From Argopecten irradians (lineage: Eukaryota; Mollusca; Bivalvia; Pectinida; Pectinidae): DNA of 64,000 nt. A model generated the notes under the pieces. The model had not been told where the DNA came from and did not search any database. It saw nothing but the letters and a program-made list of their open reading frames with translations. The DNA lies in assembly GCF_041381155.1 (NCBI RefSeq), contig NC_091134.1, forward strand, positions 34,787,540 through 34,851,539. Reading direction: 5' to 3'. Shown one piece after another: positions 32,254 to 45,168 of this stretch. A program made the translations under genes and the position numbers. The first letter of the stretch is position 1. The number at the start of each line of letters is the position of its first letter.

Positions 32254-34661
32254 ATCCACTTCAGAAAGTGACTTCTTGGACATTGGGAAAAGAGAATTTT
32301 TCTGTGCCATTGCAGTTCAATTCTGCTTTGGAATTGGCATCAGGTGTTCCAGTGCAATTGAAGTTTAAGAAACATGTGCAAGTTTTGTTTCTGTTCTGTT
32401 TCAGTTGCAACAAAGAAACAAACTCGGCTAAAGAGTGGATGTCAGCCATTCTGTTACAGAAAAACATAGTGTTGGATAAGGAAACAACCTTTATTTCAAC
32501 CATTATTATATACAACTATTTTGTTGGAAAGATAAAAATGCCAGTGTCTTTTTAGCAAGCTATAGTGGGCTTACAATGGAATATAAACTGTTCAGAATAT
32601 ATATCCTTATATCCTCAGTTTTAATACCATTCAATTTCAATGATTTAAATTAATACTGCAGTTTTACAACAGCAGTGGATATGATCGATATACTAAGGAT
32701 GAAAGGTAGACAATATTATATATGTTAACAATATATTAATTAAAATAATTCTCTCCTTTAGTGTCAAAAAGTATTGATGTGACTAATCAAGTGCTCTGGT
32801 ATTATCAATACTCTAAAAATACAAACATTAGATATCTTCAGATTTCAAACTATATTTTGCGAATTGTTTATATAAAATATTTATGAAAAAGATTTTTTGA
32901 TAACTAGATGATGAGGGAGGGAGAGGATCTAGAGACCTTGTTTTTATTCCCTGGATAGTTTTACAAGTATCTCTCCTCAAGAGTTATAATTATGATAGTT
33001 ATCTCATTAAATACTTTATTTTCTCTCAATTACAACATTTTTATGCCCCCCTGCCCTGGTGTTACCCATATCTTTCATTTTCCGCTTTGAAATAAGGAGA
33101 AAGGGTAGTTTCATAATCATCTGAATATTTAAAAGAAGAAGAAAAATCACACGAAAAAATTGAAATAAAAACATTAAGTTTCATCATTATGGTCATTTCT
33201 TTAATAAAACCCTATTTTGAAACAGTATGGTTTCATGTCAAGATAGACAGACCTTTATGTTTAAAAAGAATTTGTATAAACTTAAGCATGTACATTTGAG
33301 GCTAAAGATGTAAACTAGATACTGGTTCCTTGTTAAGAATTTTGTTATGTGTTATAAGAAATATTTTATTGTAATATACTGGTGCACTACTTGAAAGAGG
33401 CTCAATATGCTTTCTACTGGTTATTATTTTAAGCACTTTCTCTTAATCATGAACAAGACGAGAATTCTGGTATCACAGCAAACTGCAAAATATTTAATAT
33501 TCCTCTGGATAAAAAATGATAGAATCTGCTTTAGCATTCGTTAATTTGTGTATCCACAATTATTCAAAACATTTGGTAACTAACACAACATAGTTATGTC
33601 ATAACATTAATAGCTTTAAGGAAATTGTGACATATGATGTTGTACATAGTTGAGCAGTAAATAATCTGATGCATCAATTGCTCCTGCTTATATATTATAA
33701 TTCAGATGTTATTACTCGAGACATTAAAACAAGACTGTTGATAATAATATATCTGCTATAACAAGGACATGAAACCCCTGCAAATTTACTTTGTCTTTTG
33801 TATCGGGATTACTAATCCACTTTTCATGTGAAAATGTTTTTGGGAAAGTACTAACTTTCATCAGTTCAAATTTTGTACAACGTGATGATTCTGTGAGAAA
33901 AAGACCTGCTTTTAACATCAAAATTGTCGAGTTTAGGATTGTTGATTCACTATATTGTTAGAACTTCATTATATATTACTATTCTAACAGTATGCTGCTG
34001 TACATGTAAGGATTGTTTAAAAAGATGTCAGTTTTTTTGGTTTTATGCTGAACACTCTGCTTATGATCAACAATTCTTGTCCAGCCAATCTAAACCGTAA
34101 AGTTGATAACGATCCTCAAAAAATGAATGAATTTCCGAATCTCTTGGAATGTCTTGGACAGATCCTATATAAAGCTCAATGTTATCATAATTTCTCCTAC
34201 CTACATATATTCCCAAGGTTCATCTAACATATAAGGCTTGCTATATGACCATAGTAGTGTATATAGTTTTATTCTTGCATAATACTAATATAAATATTGA
34301 AAATTACCTTCTCCCTTTAACTGCTTCACTAATATGACTTCTTGCTGGAATCTAGGATTTATTTTTATGCCATATCTTATGGAATGTTTTGCTTGGTAAG
34401 ATTAGATAATCAGAGCTGTAAAACCCAATTCAACTGGCAAAATATTGAGTAAAAGTTTTACCTTGACTTTGCATAAATTTCTTTTCCCAGAATTTTTGTC
34501 ATGATAAATGGACCTGCCAATGTCTTCCTCGTATGAATTAATTAGCTTTTCATCTGTAGTCCGCATAAACTGTTTTAAAAAATCTTGCCTTTTTGACACC
34601 CAATGTAGCAAAACCTCTTTTCTACCTAGTATGAATGACATGTATTTTGTTTTTGCATATT
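32254..34661 (+). other. Importin-alpha 3' UTR and flank
   Basis: No further exon is seen. AATAAA-type signals occur near 33163 and 33200 and are candidates for transcript ends. The rest is AT-rich with no clear repeat. A 79-codon minus-strand frame at 34402-34641 overlaps the next stretch and is not supported as a gene. Confidence 0.4.
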
Positions 34662-34797
34662 ACAGAGTTATCTTCCCTTGATCATAGTTATTGACTATTA
34701 TGTCTTAAGATTTACTGCTCTTAGTAAAATATGACATTATGCTCATTCATGCATGACATCATAATCAATACTCGCATGCAAGAGGAGATAACTCCAT
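34662..34797. mobile_element. Short MITE with AGAGTTATCT ends
   Basis: The left end reads AGAGTTATCTTCCCTTG and the reverse complement of the right end reads GGAGTTATCTCCTCTTGC. About 135 bp long. The AGTTATCTCCC terminus is very common in mollusc repeats. Confidence 0.6.
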
Positions 34798-37700
34798 AAG
34801 ATGTAAATATAGAATGTATTCAGATAACCAATTGTCTAATTCTTGTGATCTTTGCTTTAATTTTGGCTTGCTCTAATTTTGTGTAGTGGATATATAACTC
34901 CATTTCCACTATGAAAGCAAATTATGATTTATTGTTATAAGTAGTGATATAGTATATCCCGTATTCAATCTACAGTGTAAAGTTGTAAAACCCTCGATTT
35001 TGAAAGCTTAGACTCCATTTTGGTAACAAATATATAATCCTGAACATCATGAGAGTCTCTACGTTATCATACATAATGTCTTCTTCAGTATAAATCAGAT
35101 CATTGTACCAGATTTTAAATCTTTTGTAAAGATAAATAGGGGTTTGTGACAGCAGAAGTCAAGTTTTTCAAGTATTGATTTTTTTCTTGTGATTATCTTT
35201 TAAACAGTATAGGTTTGAACAGTTCTTATCCAGGGTGCCATGTTGTTGAATCAAGATTGAGAAAAAAAAGCTTTATAAAGGGAGCTGTGATTGGATATAC
35301 TTATATTTTACCTTCACAAGAAAGTGAGATACATTGATGAATATGTTTTCAGATTTGATTAGCTTTGAAATGTTCTTTGTTTAATTGTTATCAAAAATCT
35401 TATTCTAAAGTTAAAATGTTTTTAAAGCAGTTATAATTAATTATCATTAATGCCACTTAATTTAATATTTCCCCAATAATTATAACAATTCATGAATCAT
35501 CATGTAATTATTATCAACGAGGGCTAAAGTGTACCCTACTACCGCCACCTAAACATTATCCTATGTGTATACGTGTATTTACAATAATATAGGTCTGTTT
35601 ATAGAGTAATTATCCAGATAGTCGTCATTCTTGTTTATTGATAGATGTCCATGTGCAGTATGGCAGTGTATACATTACAGGCTCCTCTCAAAGATATACA
35701 CAATATACAACAATTATGATCATGTAATTGAATACAGCACCATTTTGCAATGCTGAACCTTTATTAATTTTGTTGAATTATATACATTGGTATTTTGATG
35801 AGAATAAAGACATGTATAACTTTTGATTCTAGATTTAAAATAACCATTGTTATTGAATTTTTAATACATGTAAAAAGCAGAAAGGGAAATGAAAAAAACC
35901 TTGTGTGACAGAAATTAGGAAATTATTGCTGTTGTGAATATTGTGGAAAATGTTATTGGACAGTTATTTTCTGTCCTGTATATGAAATTCTAAGGAAAAA
36001 AAATCATAATGATAATAATTTGTTAAGTTCAGCAAAATGTGACATATTATGTGAATTACACGTTGATTGTGAAAATAATTCTGGCAACTGCAAGTACCAA
36101 AAACATATGCATACAAATGAATTAAGATTACTACAAAACAGCAATGACCTTGGTACAGTAATCAGGCTGGGATTTCACTCATTTTGCTAAATACAATTTT
36201 TAATAATCATGAACTTTATAAAGATATTACATCTTTTCAGTACAAAGTGACTATAGCTATACAACAGCACAGATCGATAGAGTGAACACTATATGAGTAC
36301 ACAAGTTCTAATAGGCAGCACATGGGGAACAGATATACCTTACAATAGATGAGCTACACATCATTGATATGTCAACACATTCCATACCTACCTTACAAAG
36401 TATGTATACTACATGTACTATAAATGTTTACCTCGGATTATTGATGTGACTTATAAATTTTGTACTGGAGTTTAAATCCAAATTCTGCTTGATGAAGCTA
36501 AGGTTTCCTTTTTCTGGTAAACCTCTAGATCGAGATATTACAAACCATATAGCTGGTTGTTTATTTGCGGGTGAACATTTTCGAGATTTTAATGTAAAGG
36601 GGGAAAATGCCATCTGGCTTTAAGGGTATTTGAGATTCAAGCATTTCTCAAAATTTTTGCTGATCAAATTGTCATGATCATAGCAATGTCCCGCAAAAAT
36701 AAACGTCTATACGGTTGTAATTAAAGTTAAACAATTTTACTTTTTGTAACAGAAAGAAATAATCACAATGCCTATTATTGTTTTGATTTTGTTTCGTATA
36801 TATATATTTTTTCTGGATGTGTAAGTCTATGGTTTTCTCAAGTAAATCTGTCTTGATATTTCTTGCCAATCTACAAAAGTTATCAACATATTAATGCATG
36901 CAAGCACAAAATGTATAAATACACCAGACATAGAAACCATGTTGTATATATACGTTGTTGTACAGGAGATACAGTATGTCATAGTCAAACATTGTAGCCC
37001 CTGTTACATTTTAAACAAACCCCAAAAACCTCAGAACTACAAGCAGATGATAATATGTATCTTGCCTTAGTTCATTACATTGTACTAGATTACTTGTTTA
37101 ACATTTTCTAATATTGATGACATTAATATGATATCTTGTGGCAGTATCATTCCTCATCTCTATAGATAGTTTTACTCAATACTTGTATATACCTTAAACC
37201 AATGAAACTATCAATTACGCTTATAATTACTATTGAAAAATCTCTCTTTGTGTATGATAATAATATTATGTAGATTTCAATGTAATTATTTCATCATTTT
37301 TAAAAGATATAAATTTTGATGAAATAATATGTTGGGTACATTAACAAAAAACTATTTCATCACTGTCTATGAATATCTATCAAGGCTGATGAAATAATCT
37401 AGAGATTTATACTATTTCATCACTTGTAAGATATTGATTTTGATGATTAAGATTATATATATGACGGTAAGGGCCAATGAAGGTGATACTCATACAATTT
37501 GTATATATACACACACTGGTTAGGGCTTCCCATATATGTAGAAGGATGATACTGTGATTCACTCTACTATACACTTGTATATATCATAGCCAGCCTGGTT
37601 GTGCACCCACAACTTTTTAATACAGGGACTATTTTTATACACATTCTCATAAGATAACAGGGTGGGGCTTAATTTTAATTGCGAGATTTATCGGAAAACT

Positions 37701-40700
37701 GCTAATATTATTGAACCCTCATAATGTAGAGTATAAAGAAATATTGTCAGAGAATGGAAATTCTTTTGATTTTTAGGGCTTGATTTGCTTAAAAAGCTTA
37801 ATGGGGGTATAGTGTCGTGTGATGTACATATACCTAATGCAATACATTTGGGCCAGCTATTTGACTGTTAACGCTAATGGCCAAGTGTTGTTGCATTATA
37901 TAACTGATCTCGTATGTCTTTCAACTGAAAATATAAAATATTTATGTGCAATTTGTTGCATATGTATAAAATAATCTATAGCAATGTTGTACATGTACTG
38001 ACAAATATGATAGAAATCGTTTTCAAGTACTTATCAAGAAATCCATTTCGCTGAATGACAAGGATTTATGATACGCATATCTTTTTTGATGATAAGGATT
38101 TCAATATCATGTTATCATTTCTATATAATGATTCCGTCTTAAATTATTTGTGTAAAGATTTAGTGTTTAACGATAAAAAAAACTTTTGTAATGAAAAAAA
38201 TCAACTCTTGTAGCTACGGGTGTTGTTTTTTTGTAGTCAAAATAGCTGGATATGGCAGTTTGGGAATTTTTTTGGCAGAAATGCATTCAAAAATTCTAGT
38301 CAAATGACTTTATTCATAAATGACTTCATAAATGATTTTTTTTTTGTAATCTTTCAAAAGTTTGCAAAAAGAATCTTTCATATCAGATCTTGACATTTTG
38401 CCATATTAAACATGTATGGTAGCTTACCAAAGTTCAGCCTCCATATATTGATTGTATCGTTTTAATGGTGCTACTGTAATTGGGTACTAGACTAAAATTC
38501 ATAAAACCAAAATAGTATTTTGATTCCGACCCTCCTTCTTAACCGCTAAATTCTGGCCTATGGATTCAATTTTCATTCAATTTTCTTATGAAAATTGTCT
38601 TGGGTTAATAACGAATTATAAGTTTGAGTGTTAAATCCTGTGGATAGGGTATATACCTGAGAGTGGTTCTCAGACTTAGGGTTGGGACATACCATACACG
38701 TATATGACTGTTAACCTACAGTAACATGTTAACAACTGACAGGGAAACACTTACAGTACAAGATGCAAGAACAAAAATGTCTCATGCACAAATACATGCC
38801 ATATATGTTGTCATTATTGTGTGTGATAATTCAATAAAACATCAAAAGAAGATAAATGTGTGTTAGTATTTTTAACAGCTTACCTGAAATGAATGTCCTG
38901 GTACGTTATCTCACGTCTCCGGCAACATCTTGTGTCTTTCTTATTTATTTCCGGGAAATATCAAACAACTCTTGTAAAAAGCCAGCGAAAGCCAAACATT
39001 AATAGGAAAGTTCTGACAACCAAAATTGATGACATGTTTCAGAGAAGTAGGAGCTAGCTAGTCATTTTTTGAAATTATTGCTCAAGAACTCGAGCAAAAA
39101 GCTAAAATGCCAATAGCGTTAAGTTCATGAGTGGTGGATGTAGGAACTGGACCGAATACTAGCGTATATATGCCTTCCAATCTTGTAGGGTATACCATAA
39201 TTCTTAACCATTTTAGCCATAAGAAAACCAAATTGAAATATTGGTTTCAGCGTTAGTCAATAAACGAAAATGATAATGATTAGCAAATTAACTCGACAAT
39301 ACATGTCGCTTTTTCAAATAGATTATCTGCTTTATGAAATTCTCAGTAGTCATTGACCAAAGAACGAGCATATAAAACATTGTTCCTGATTCTGTGGAAG
39401 TCACCGTGCGAGCTATATGCGTATAATGTCTCGGGGCAAATGTCTCTTATATATACATACCCATGAAGCTCAGCTAGCTTTATAAAGTATTACATGTAGT
39501 AGTTCGCGTCACCAATAGTCATTTCAACTCGTTTCCTTTTGGTAGCTATGATAGGATGGATGGTCTTCATTATCGTACATTTTGGTCACTCTGTTGATCT
39601 CATCTTGCATTTCATTTTGTGGAAAAGAATGCATCATGCGTTTAGTTATGATTGCAGGACCGAAATGAATTCAAGAGTAATTCTCTCATATTGAGAAGAC
39701 TTTTTGATAATTACTAAGAAACGTAATTATGTTCGATGATTTTAATAAACATTTATGATCGTGAAAACGGTCACGTGTCTGATTTACCACATGATAACTG
39801 ATCATAATTTTCACATTTCAACAAAAAGTACTTAACATCCCTGTTTTTTGGTTTTCTTTCGTCTCTTGAAACTTAAGTGCTTCTCTGTCAAAGATCCTTT
39901 CACAAACGGATAATCGAAGTTACAGAGATGGTAGCGTACGATATTAATTGTGACCGAGTTGCGAACCAAAAACAAAGTAGGTCCTGTTTTATCACAAAAT
40001 TATCACGTTACAGAGGTCGTGTGAGTTTGAGAGATCACAAAACCATTCATTGAGTGATCCATCATTGACAGAAAAGTTGATAAAATCCAAAATATTACCA
40101 TACTAGTAATTCATTTATGTTAACAATGTTAGAGATTGTGTAAATTATCGAATTAAGAAATCAAAGTTTGTTTATGTTGGCGTTTCTTCTTAACGTGCTT
40201 TTTACCATTTACCCCTGACGCCATGTTTTGAACCTTTCTAATTCAACGACGGGAACAATTCATTTTGAATTTTTAGGGGTGAATGGTTAATGGGATGTTC
40301 CCCTCTCTACCATAAGCATTATGTTAGATAATCCAAAAGGTCTTTTTGGACGACGTGGATGAGCTGTTTCTCTCTTGAAAGTAAGTTTACTTTTCACCAA
40401 TGTAATTGTTTTTCTTTTTAGTTTTCGTCCAAACATAACATACAATATTAATTCATTATTTTTTTACCTTTCTTTTTACTCACTAAAACTAACCTATACT
40501 TATACATCATTTCATTTTGTTACCTAGGAGAGAATTTACATAAGAATTGCCTGTTGTTCAATCTCTTTCAATTTATAAAAATTAAAAAAAAATGTTGAAA
40601 TCACACTGTAAGCAATATTCTGAACATTAGGTATAAATGCACACCGTTCTTTTTCAACTTTAGTACACATAATTGTTTTTTTTTTTTTTGGCATGCGTTT

Positions 40701-41198
40701 TACATGTTTTAATTGTTAAAGAAAAGATAATCTCCAATAATTAAAACATTTTACGTACAGATTAAAGAATTTCTCGATGAACAACAAAACTGCATAGTTT
40801 TTGCTTTCGTATACATCACATTTTCATATTTATTTACATATTCATCTACCACTTGTCCATTGGATTATCATTCACATATAGATGATAGGTACAAATTAAT
40901 ACATCAATTGACAGAAAGTTAATTTTACCAGTACATATAATTGGAGAACACAACATTCTATATGCACTTATGAATCCATCTTCTTATGAAATTATGGAGT
41001 AATGTTGCAGCATTCTTGCCAAAGCATACCCATACAGTTTCCTATGAACCGATGATGATGATAGTTTGCCAATTACCATAACCAATCATTATGTAGTTCC
41101 AGTTAAAACTGAGTCTGTGACATGACACTTTAATTAGTTATCCAACCTTGTCCATATCTTCCTCACATAGATAGTCAGATATTCACCACTGTAACGCT
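34798..41198. other. Gene-free interval, 6.4 kb
   Basis: AT-rich DNA with no frame longer than about 65 codons and no recognised protein. A minus-strand donor-like CATTTCAG/GTAAGC near 38880 and a plus-strand TTGAAA/GTAAGT near 40380 could belong to non-coding transcripts. AATAAA occurs near 35804 and 38832. It contains the hairpin series at 37283-37449. Confidence 0.4.
37283..37449. repeat. Three consecutive hairpins with the same stem
   Basis: ATTATTTCATCA pairs with TGATGAAATAAT in hairpin 1 (37283-37328) and, slightly shortened, in hairpin 2 (37352-37398). A third partial hairpin follows (CTATTTCATCAC, then TTTTGATGATTAA, 37412-37449). The spacing is 60 to 70 bp. Confidence 0.6.
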
Positions 41199-42178
41199 TT
41201 AAAACGTCTCCCGGTTCCTCTTCATTTCAATTGCTTCTCTCCAGTGGTTTTCTAGTTCTTTACGTGCTTCATAACGTTGACGATATCTATTGCATTGATC
41301 TTCCCTCAACCTGTAAATCGTGAATGAATCTGATAAAATTGGACATTTGAATCATTTATGGTAGTGATTTTGGGACTTTGGTTTGTGGGTCTTACTTGAA
41401 CTCGCAAGATGATTTCGAAAAAATATATCATAAATTTACCCATAAACAATATAATAAATCCGTACATATGCTTTCATAATCTAACCTTCGTATTAACACA
41501 TATTCTATTTTAACACAAATGATGTAATATTTTATTACTATTTGGATTACCACCCTTCCGTCTGAGTGATTATCTTCTTTTGTTGACTGAATAAACACAG
41601 TCTGTATTTGTATATATATCTAAATCAATGAGAGTTGCCAAAGGAGCGGTGATAAAATAAAATCTCCTGTTAACTTGACACCACAGACAATATAGATTTT
41701 AAAATCAGACTTTTTCATATTATAATATATACATCGGCCAGTACTTAAATCGATAGAATTCTTAGACCTTATAGGTTTTGAAAAATATATTTTAAATGTT
41801 GGTAAAATGAGCAATAGATTCTTGAAAATTAGCTACATATCTAATACAATAACAAAGATAATCTTATTTGGATGATTAGTTTTATGATATGCTGAAAATG
41901 AATTATCATAATTTGATGATTCTTAATTTATTAATGTTTCATATTCATCTAAATACATATTATATACTTTTAGAGATTGCTTTCTATAGATGATCTATAT
42001 TTCAACAGACCCACCGCCGATAAATAACAGAAAGTGATACAGATCAATCAATTCTTCAATAAAATACATCAATTTACTTACTCCCTTTTTGTCCTCTCCA
42101 GCATGAGTTCTTCCTCTTTCTGTTCTGCCATTCGCTTAATGATAGCATTTCTCTTTTTCTGGGAGGTAATATCCATCT
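41199..42178 (-). pseudogene. Decayed second copy of the CCDC81 3' end
   Basis: Two exons on the minus strand match the last two exons of the CCDC81 gene at 47833-54484. The first (up to 42178, ending 42082 before GTAAGTAA) reads MDITSQKKRNAIIKRM then AEQKEEELMLERTKRE, against LVAQKKREAILKRLNDQKEE of the full gene. The second (41310-41199) reads LREDQCNRYRQRYEARKEL then ENHWREAIEMKRNRETF and a stop. Donor, acceptor and the split glutamate codon are kept. A TAA lies in the aligned frame just upstream of the first exon's readable part, and the stop removes the conserved cysteine-rich tail. Either a partial tandem duplicate now dying, or a truncated expressed paralogue. Confidence 0.6.
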
Positions 42179-42237
42179 CTGATTACACAGAATATATCCC
42201 TAATGCCTTCACCGAGTGTCCTGTCGTAACCAAGTGA

Positions 42238-43219
42238 GTTGAAAACTAGAACGTGTCCCAGTCTCTGCTATGAGTTTCTCTCTGTTGCTAGCTCGGTATG
42301 AATTGCCTGTCGTCTGTCACTCATTTAAAACACAAACCAATCAATCTAGCTGTATACAACACTCTTCACAAATACCGCGCCTGGGTCAATATAAGTAAAT
42401 AATCCACTATGGGATTATACACTTAAAAGTACAATGTGTGGTATACTTATATACTACCGTAATCACTTAAGCATGACATAAATACCAAAACTTCTATTGT
42501 CACTGGTCCCAGATCCTTCTTTACCTGCCGAGGTGTATGTATACTGTTCAATACTTATCGTATCTACATTTTACAATACCAGACTAAGTGTTATACAATT
42601 CCTATACAGGTATAAAATTACAGGTAGATTATCCCTCAATGAAATCACCAGTGCATATATATTGTCAGAGATAGCATTCATTCATTCAAATACAGGTAGG
42701 CAGTGCAATGACATATTGTTATTTTCTCATAGTGGAGAGACATTGAAATTTTCAACATGTTCATTACATATTATATATAAATATAAAAGAGTAAACTGTG
42801 ATTTAAATATACCCAGAACGTAAAATTAATGTCTGTAAAGCGAAGTTGACAGTGAAAGTGAACAAAAATGAATGGAAAAAAAATTACAAAATAGAACCAT
42901 TCTTAAAACGGGGAAAAATCTAGATTTACAACACACACAGAATATCTGTGGATTAAAGATTTTCTCCGGGATGAAATCGATAAGTTGTGTTAAAAAGAGA
43001 TTTACAGTCGAGTTGAACTAAAAGTCTCTCAAAGGAGTGTTTCGGATCGATTCTTATGAATGACTTACATGCTGTAGTTAATAATGAAGCCAATATACTC
43101 TCAGATGACACCAAATTATACAGGAATTTAAACTCCACTGGCAAAAACTTTCCAAAATGAGATGGGCTATCTTTATCTACATTGCGTCAGGCGTCAGTAA
43201 ATGAAAACGACAGAAAACA
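42238..43219. other. No gene seen
   Basis: AT-rich. A minus-strand ATG frame at about 42325 (MSDRRQAIHTELATER) stops quickly and has no recognisable homology. No repeats identified. Confidence 0.35.
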
Positions 43220-44990
43220 TTAATTCAGATATAAGGACAAAGCTACCTTCATAAACCTCATTAAAGCACTAGTTAGGTCTCGCCTACAATATTCATCAAC
43301 ATTTTGGTCACTTATAGTAACAAGAGGCCCATGGGCCTTAACGGTCATCTGACTCATGGCACAAAACAACAAAGTCACAGTATAAAGTAGTGGTTAATAA
43401 TTAATATAAGCAATACATGGAACTCCTTTGTTGAATATGTAAGTTTCTGAAAAAGGTAAAGGTCATTTGTTGAACAAACTTGGTAGCCCTTCATCCATAT
43501 ATAGTTGTAACCCATTCAAGGATTAAAACCTTTGAAACCCCTATAGATCAATTTTCGTTGAGATCAGAGACCGAAACCTGAAAACAGGAAGTGGGCCAGC
43601 AGCCATTTTGGAATACCAAAATCTTTACGAAAATGTTTGCATGTTGTTCGCCATCCTTTAAAACCCCAATTGACCCATTTTCAGTGAGATCGGAGACCGA
43701 AACCTGAAAACATGATGTGGGCCAGTGGCCATCTTGGATTACCAAAATCTTCATACAAAATATGATTGTCCTTCCCTAATGATGTTTTACGCCAAATATG
43801 GAAAAAGGCCACACAAGGGTTAAGGAGAAGTAGGATTTTAAAGATAAATTTCAATGAAGTTCCCCCTTCTGAGCCCCACCCCTCTGTCCTCCCCAGGGGA
43901 ACTCGTTCATATAAAATATAATTGTCCTTCCCAAATGATGTTTCACACCAAACATGGATGAAATCCTATCAAGAGTTAAGGAGGAGAAGGATTTTAGAGC
44001 TAAAATTTAAAAAAAATCCCCTTTTGGGGTCCCACCCCTCAGTCCCTAGGGGTTCAAGCAAGCTCATTTATATAAAATATGACTGCCCTTTGCCCATGAT
44101 ATTTCACACCAAATATGGATGAAATCCACTCAAGGGTTAAGGAGTAGGATTTTAAAACTAAAATCAGAATTTTTTCTTCTTTTGGGGCCCTGCCCCTTAG
44201 CCCCTAGGAGTAGGAGTAGGCTCATTTATGAAAAATATGATTGTCCTTCCCCAATGATGTTTCACACCAAATATGGATGAAATCCATCCAAGGATGAAGG
44301 AGGTGTAGGATTTTAAAGCTTAAATTAAAAAAAATTGCACTTTTGGGGCCCGCCCCTCTGCCCCTAGGGGTAGGACCTATTTCACTTATATAAAATATGA
44401 TTGTCCTTCCCCAATGATGTTTCACACCAAACATGGATGAAATCAATCCAAGGATGAAGGAGGTGTAGGATTTTAAAACTTAAATTAAGAAAATTTGCAC
44501 TTTTGGGGCCCCACCCCTCAGCCCCTAGGGGTCGGACCAAGCTCATTTATATAAAATCTGATTGTCCTTCCCCAATGATGTTTCACACCAAATATGGATG
44601 AAATCCATCCAAGGATGAAGGAGGAGTATGATTTTAAAGCTAAAATTAAGAAAAATTGCCCTTTAGGGGCCCCACCCCTCATCCCCTAGGGGTCGGACCT
44701 ATTTCACTTATATAAAAGTAGCGGAGGAGTAGTGTTTTAAAGGAAAAAGTTTACGCACGACGGACGCACGGCGGACGGCTGACGGCGGACGACGACGGAC
44801 GAATCACGATGACTATAGTCATCCTGACCTTTCGGGTCAGATGACCTAAAAAGAGAAAATTGGTTAACGAAGAGCCATCAAACTAGTAATATCGCCAAAA
44901 TGCGCAGAAGAGTTTCTTGATTTATGACCAACACAACTCCCTGATAAACGAATAAGGATGGACATGATAGAAGAGACCACTGTGACAAAA
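43220..44990 (+). mobile_element. LINE reverse-transcriptase fragment split by a later insertion
   Basis: The left piece (43220-43320) encodes FINLIKALVRSRLQYSSTFW, the thumb-proximal motif of CR1/Jockey-type reverse transcriptases. The right piece (about 44855-44990) encodes RRAIKLVISPKCAEEFLDL and, after a stop, KRIRMDMIE, the motif that follows in the same families. A hairpin-ended element at 43321-44853 lies between. Highly truncated and dead. Confidence 0.65.
43321..44853 (-). mobile_element. Hairpin-ended minisatellite element, subfamily 1, second copy
   Basis: On the minus strand it starts AGGTCATCTGACCCGAAAGG / TCAGGATGACT, with a CGTC/CGTCCGCC tract. It has about six units of roughly 177 bp (AATGATGTTTCACACC, GGGGCCCCACCCCTCAG) and a variant block near 43540-43740. 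It ends GGCCCATGGGCCTCTTGTT. It is the longer relative of 3478-4516. Confidence 0.75.
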
Positions 44991-45046
44991 CGATGTTCAA
45001 ATTCAACAGGCAATATGGAGCTAGGGGTCACTCAGAATTATTATAT

Positions 45047-45168
45047 TAAGGTCAAGCGTTAACAGTTAGGGTCATTTATATTAACAGCTAGGGTCATTTA
45101 TGTTAACAGCTAGGTCATTTATGTTAACAGCTAGGGTCATTTATATTAACAGCTAGGGTCATTTAAGG
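45047..45168 (+). repeat. Short tandem array, 22-bp unit, five copies
   Basis: The unit TTAACAGCTAGGGTCATTTA recurs five times with TATA/TGT variation; one copy has lost a G. A non-coding minisatellite. Confidence 0.75.

Noticed and set aside
36428-36660. Coding frame on the minus strand (KCSPANKQPAIWFVISRSRG)
   Set aside because: The surrounding words (AGCAATGTCCCGCAAAAATAA) recur in decayed form near 53100-53165, so this is probably an old dispersed repeat, not a gene.
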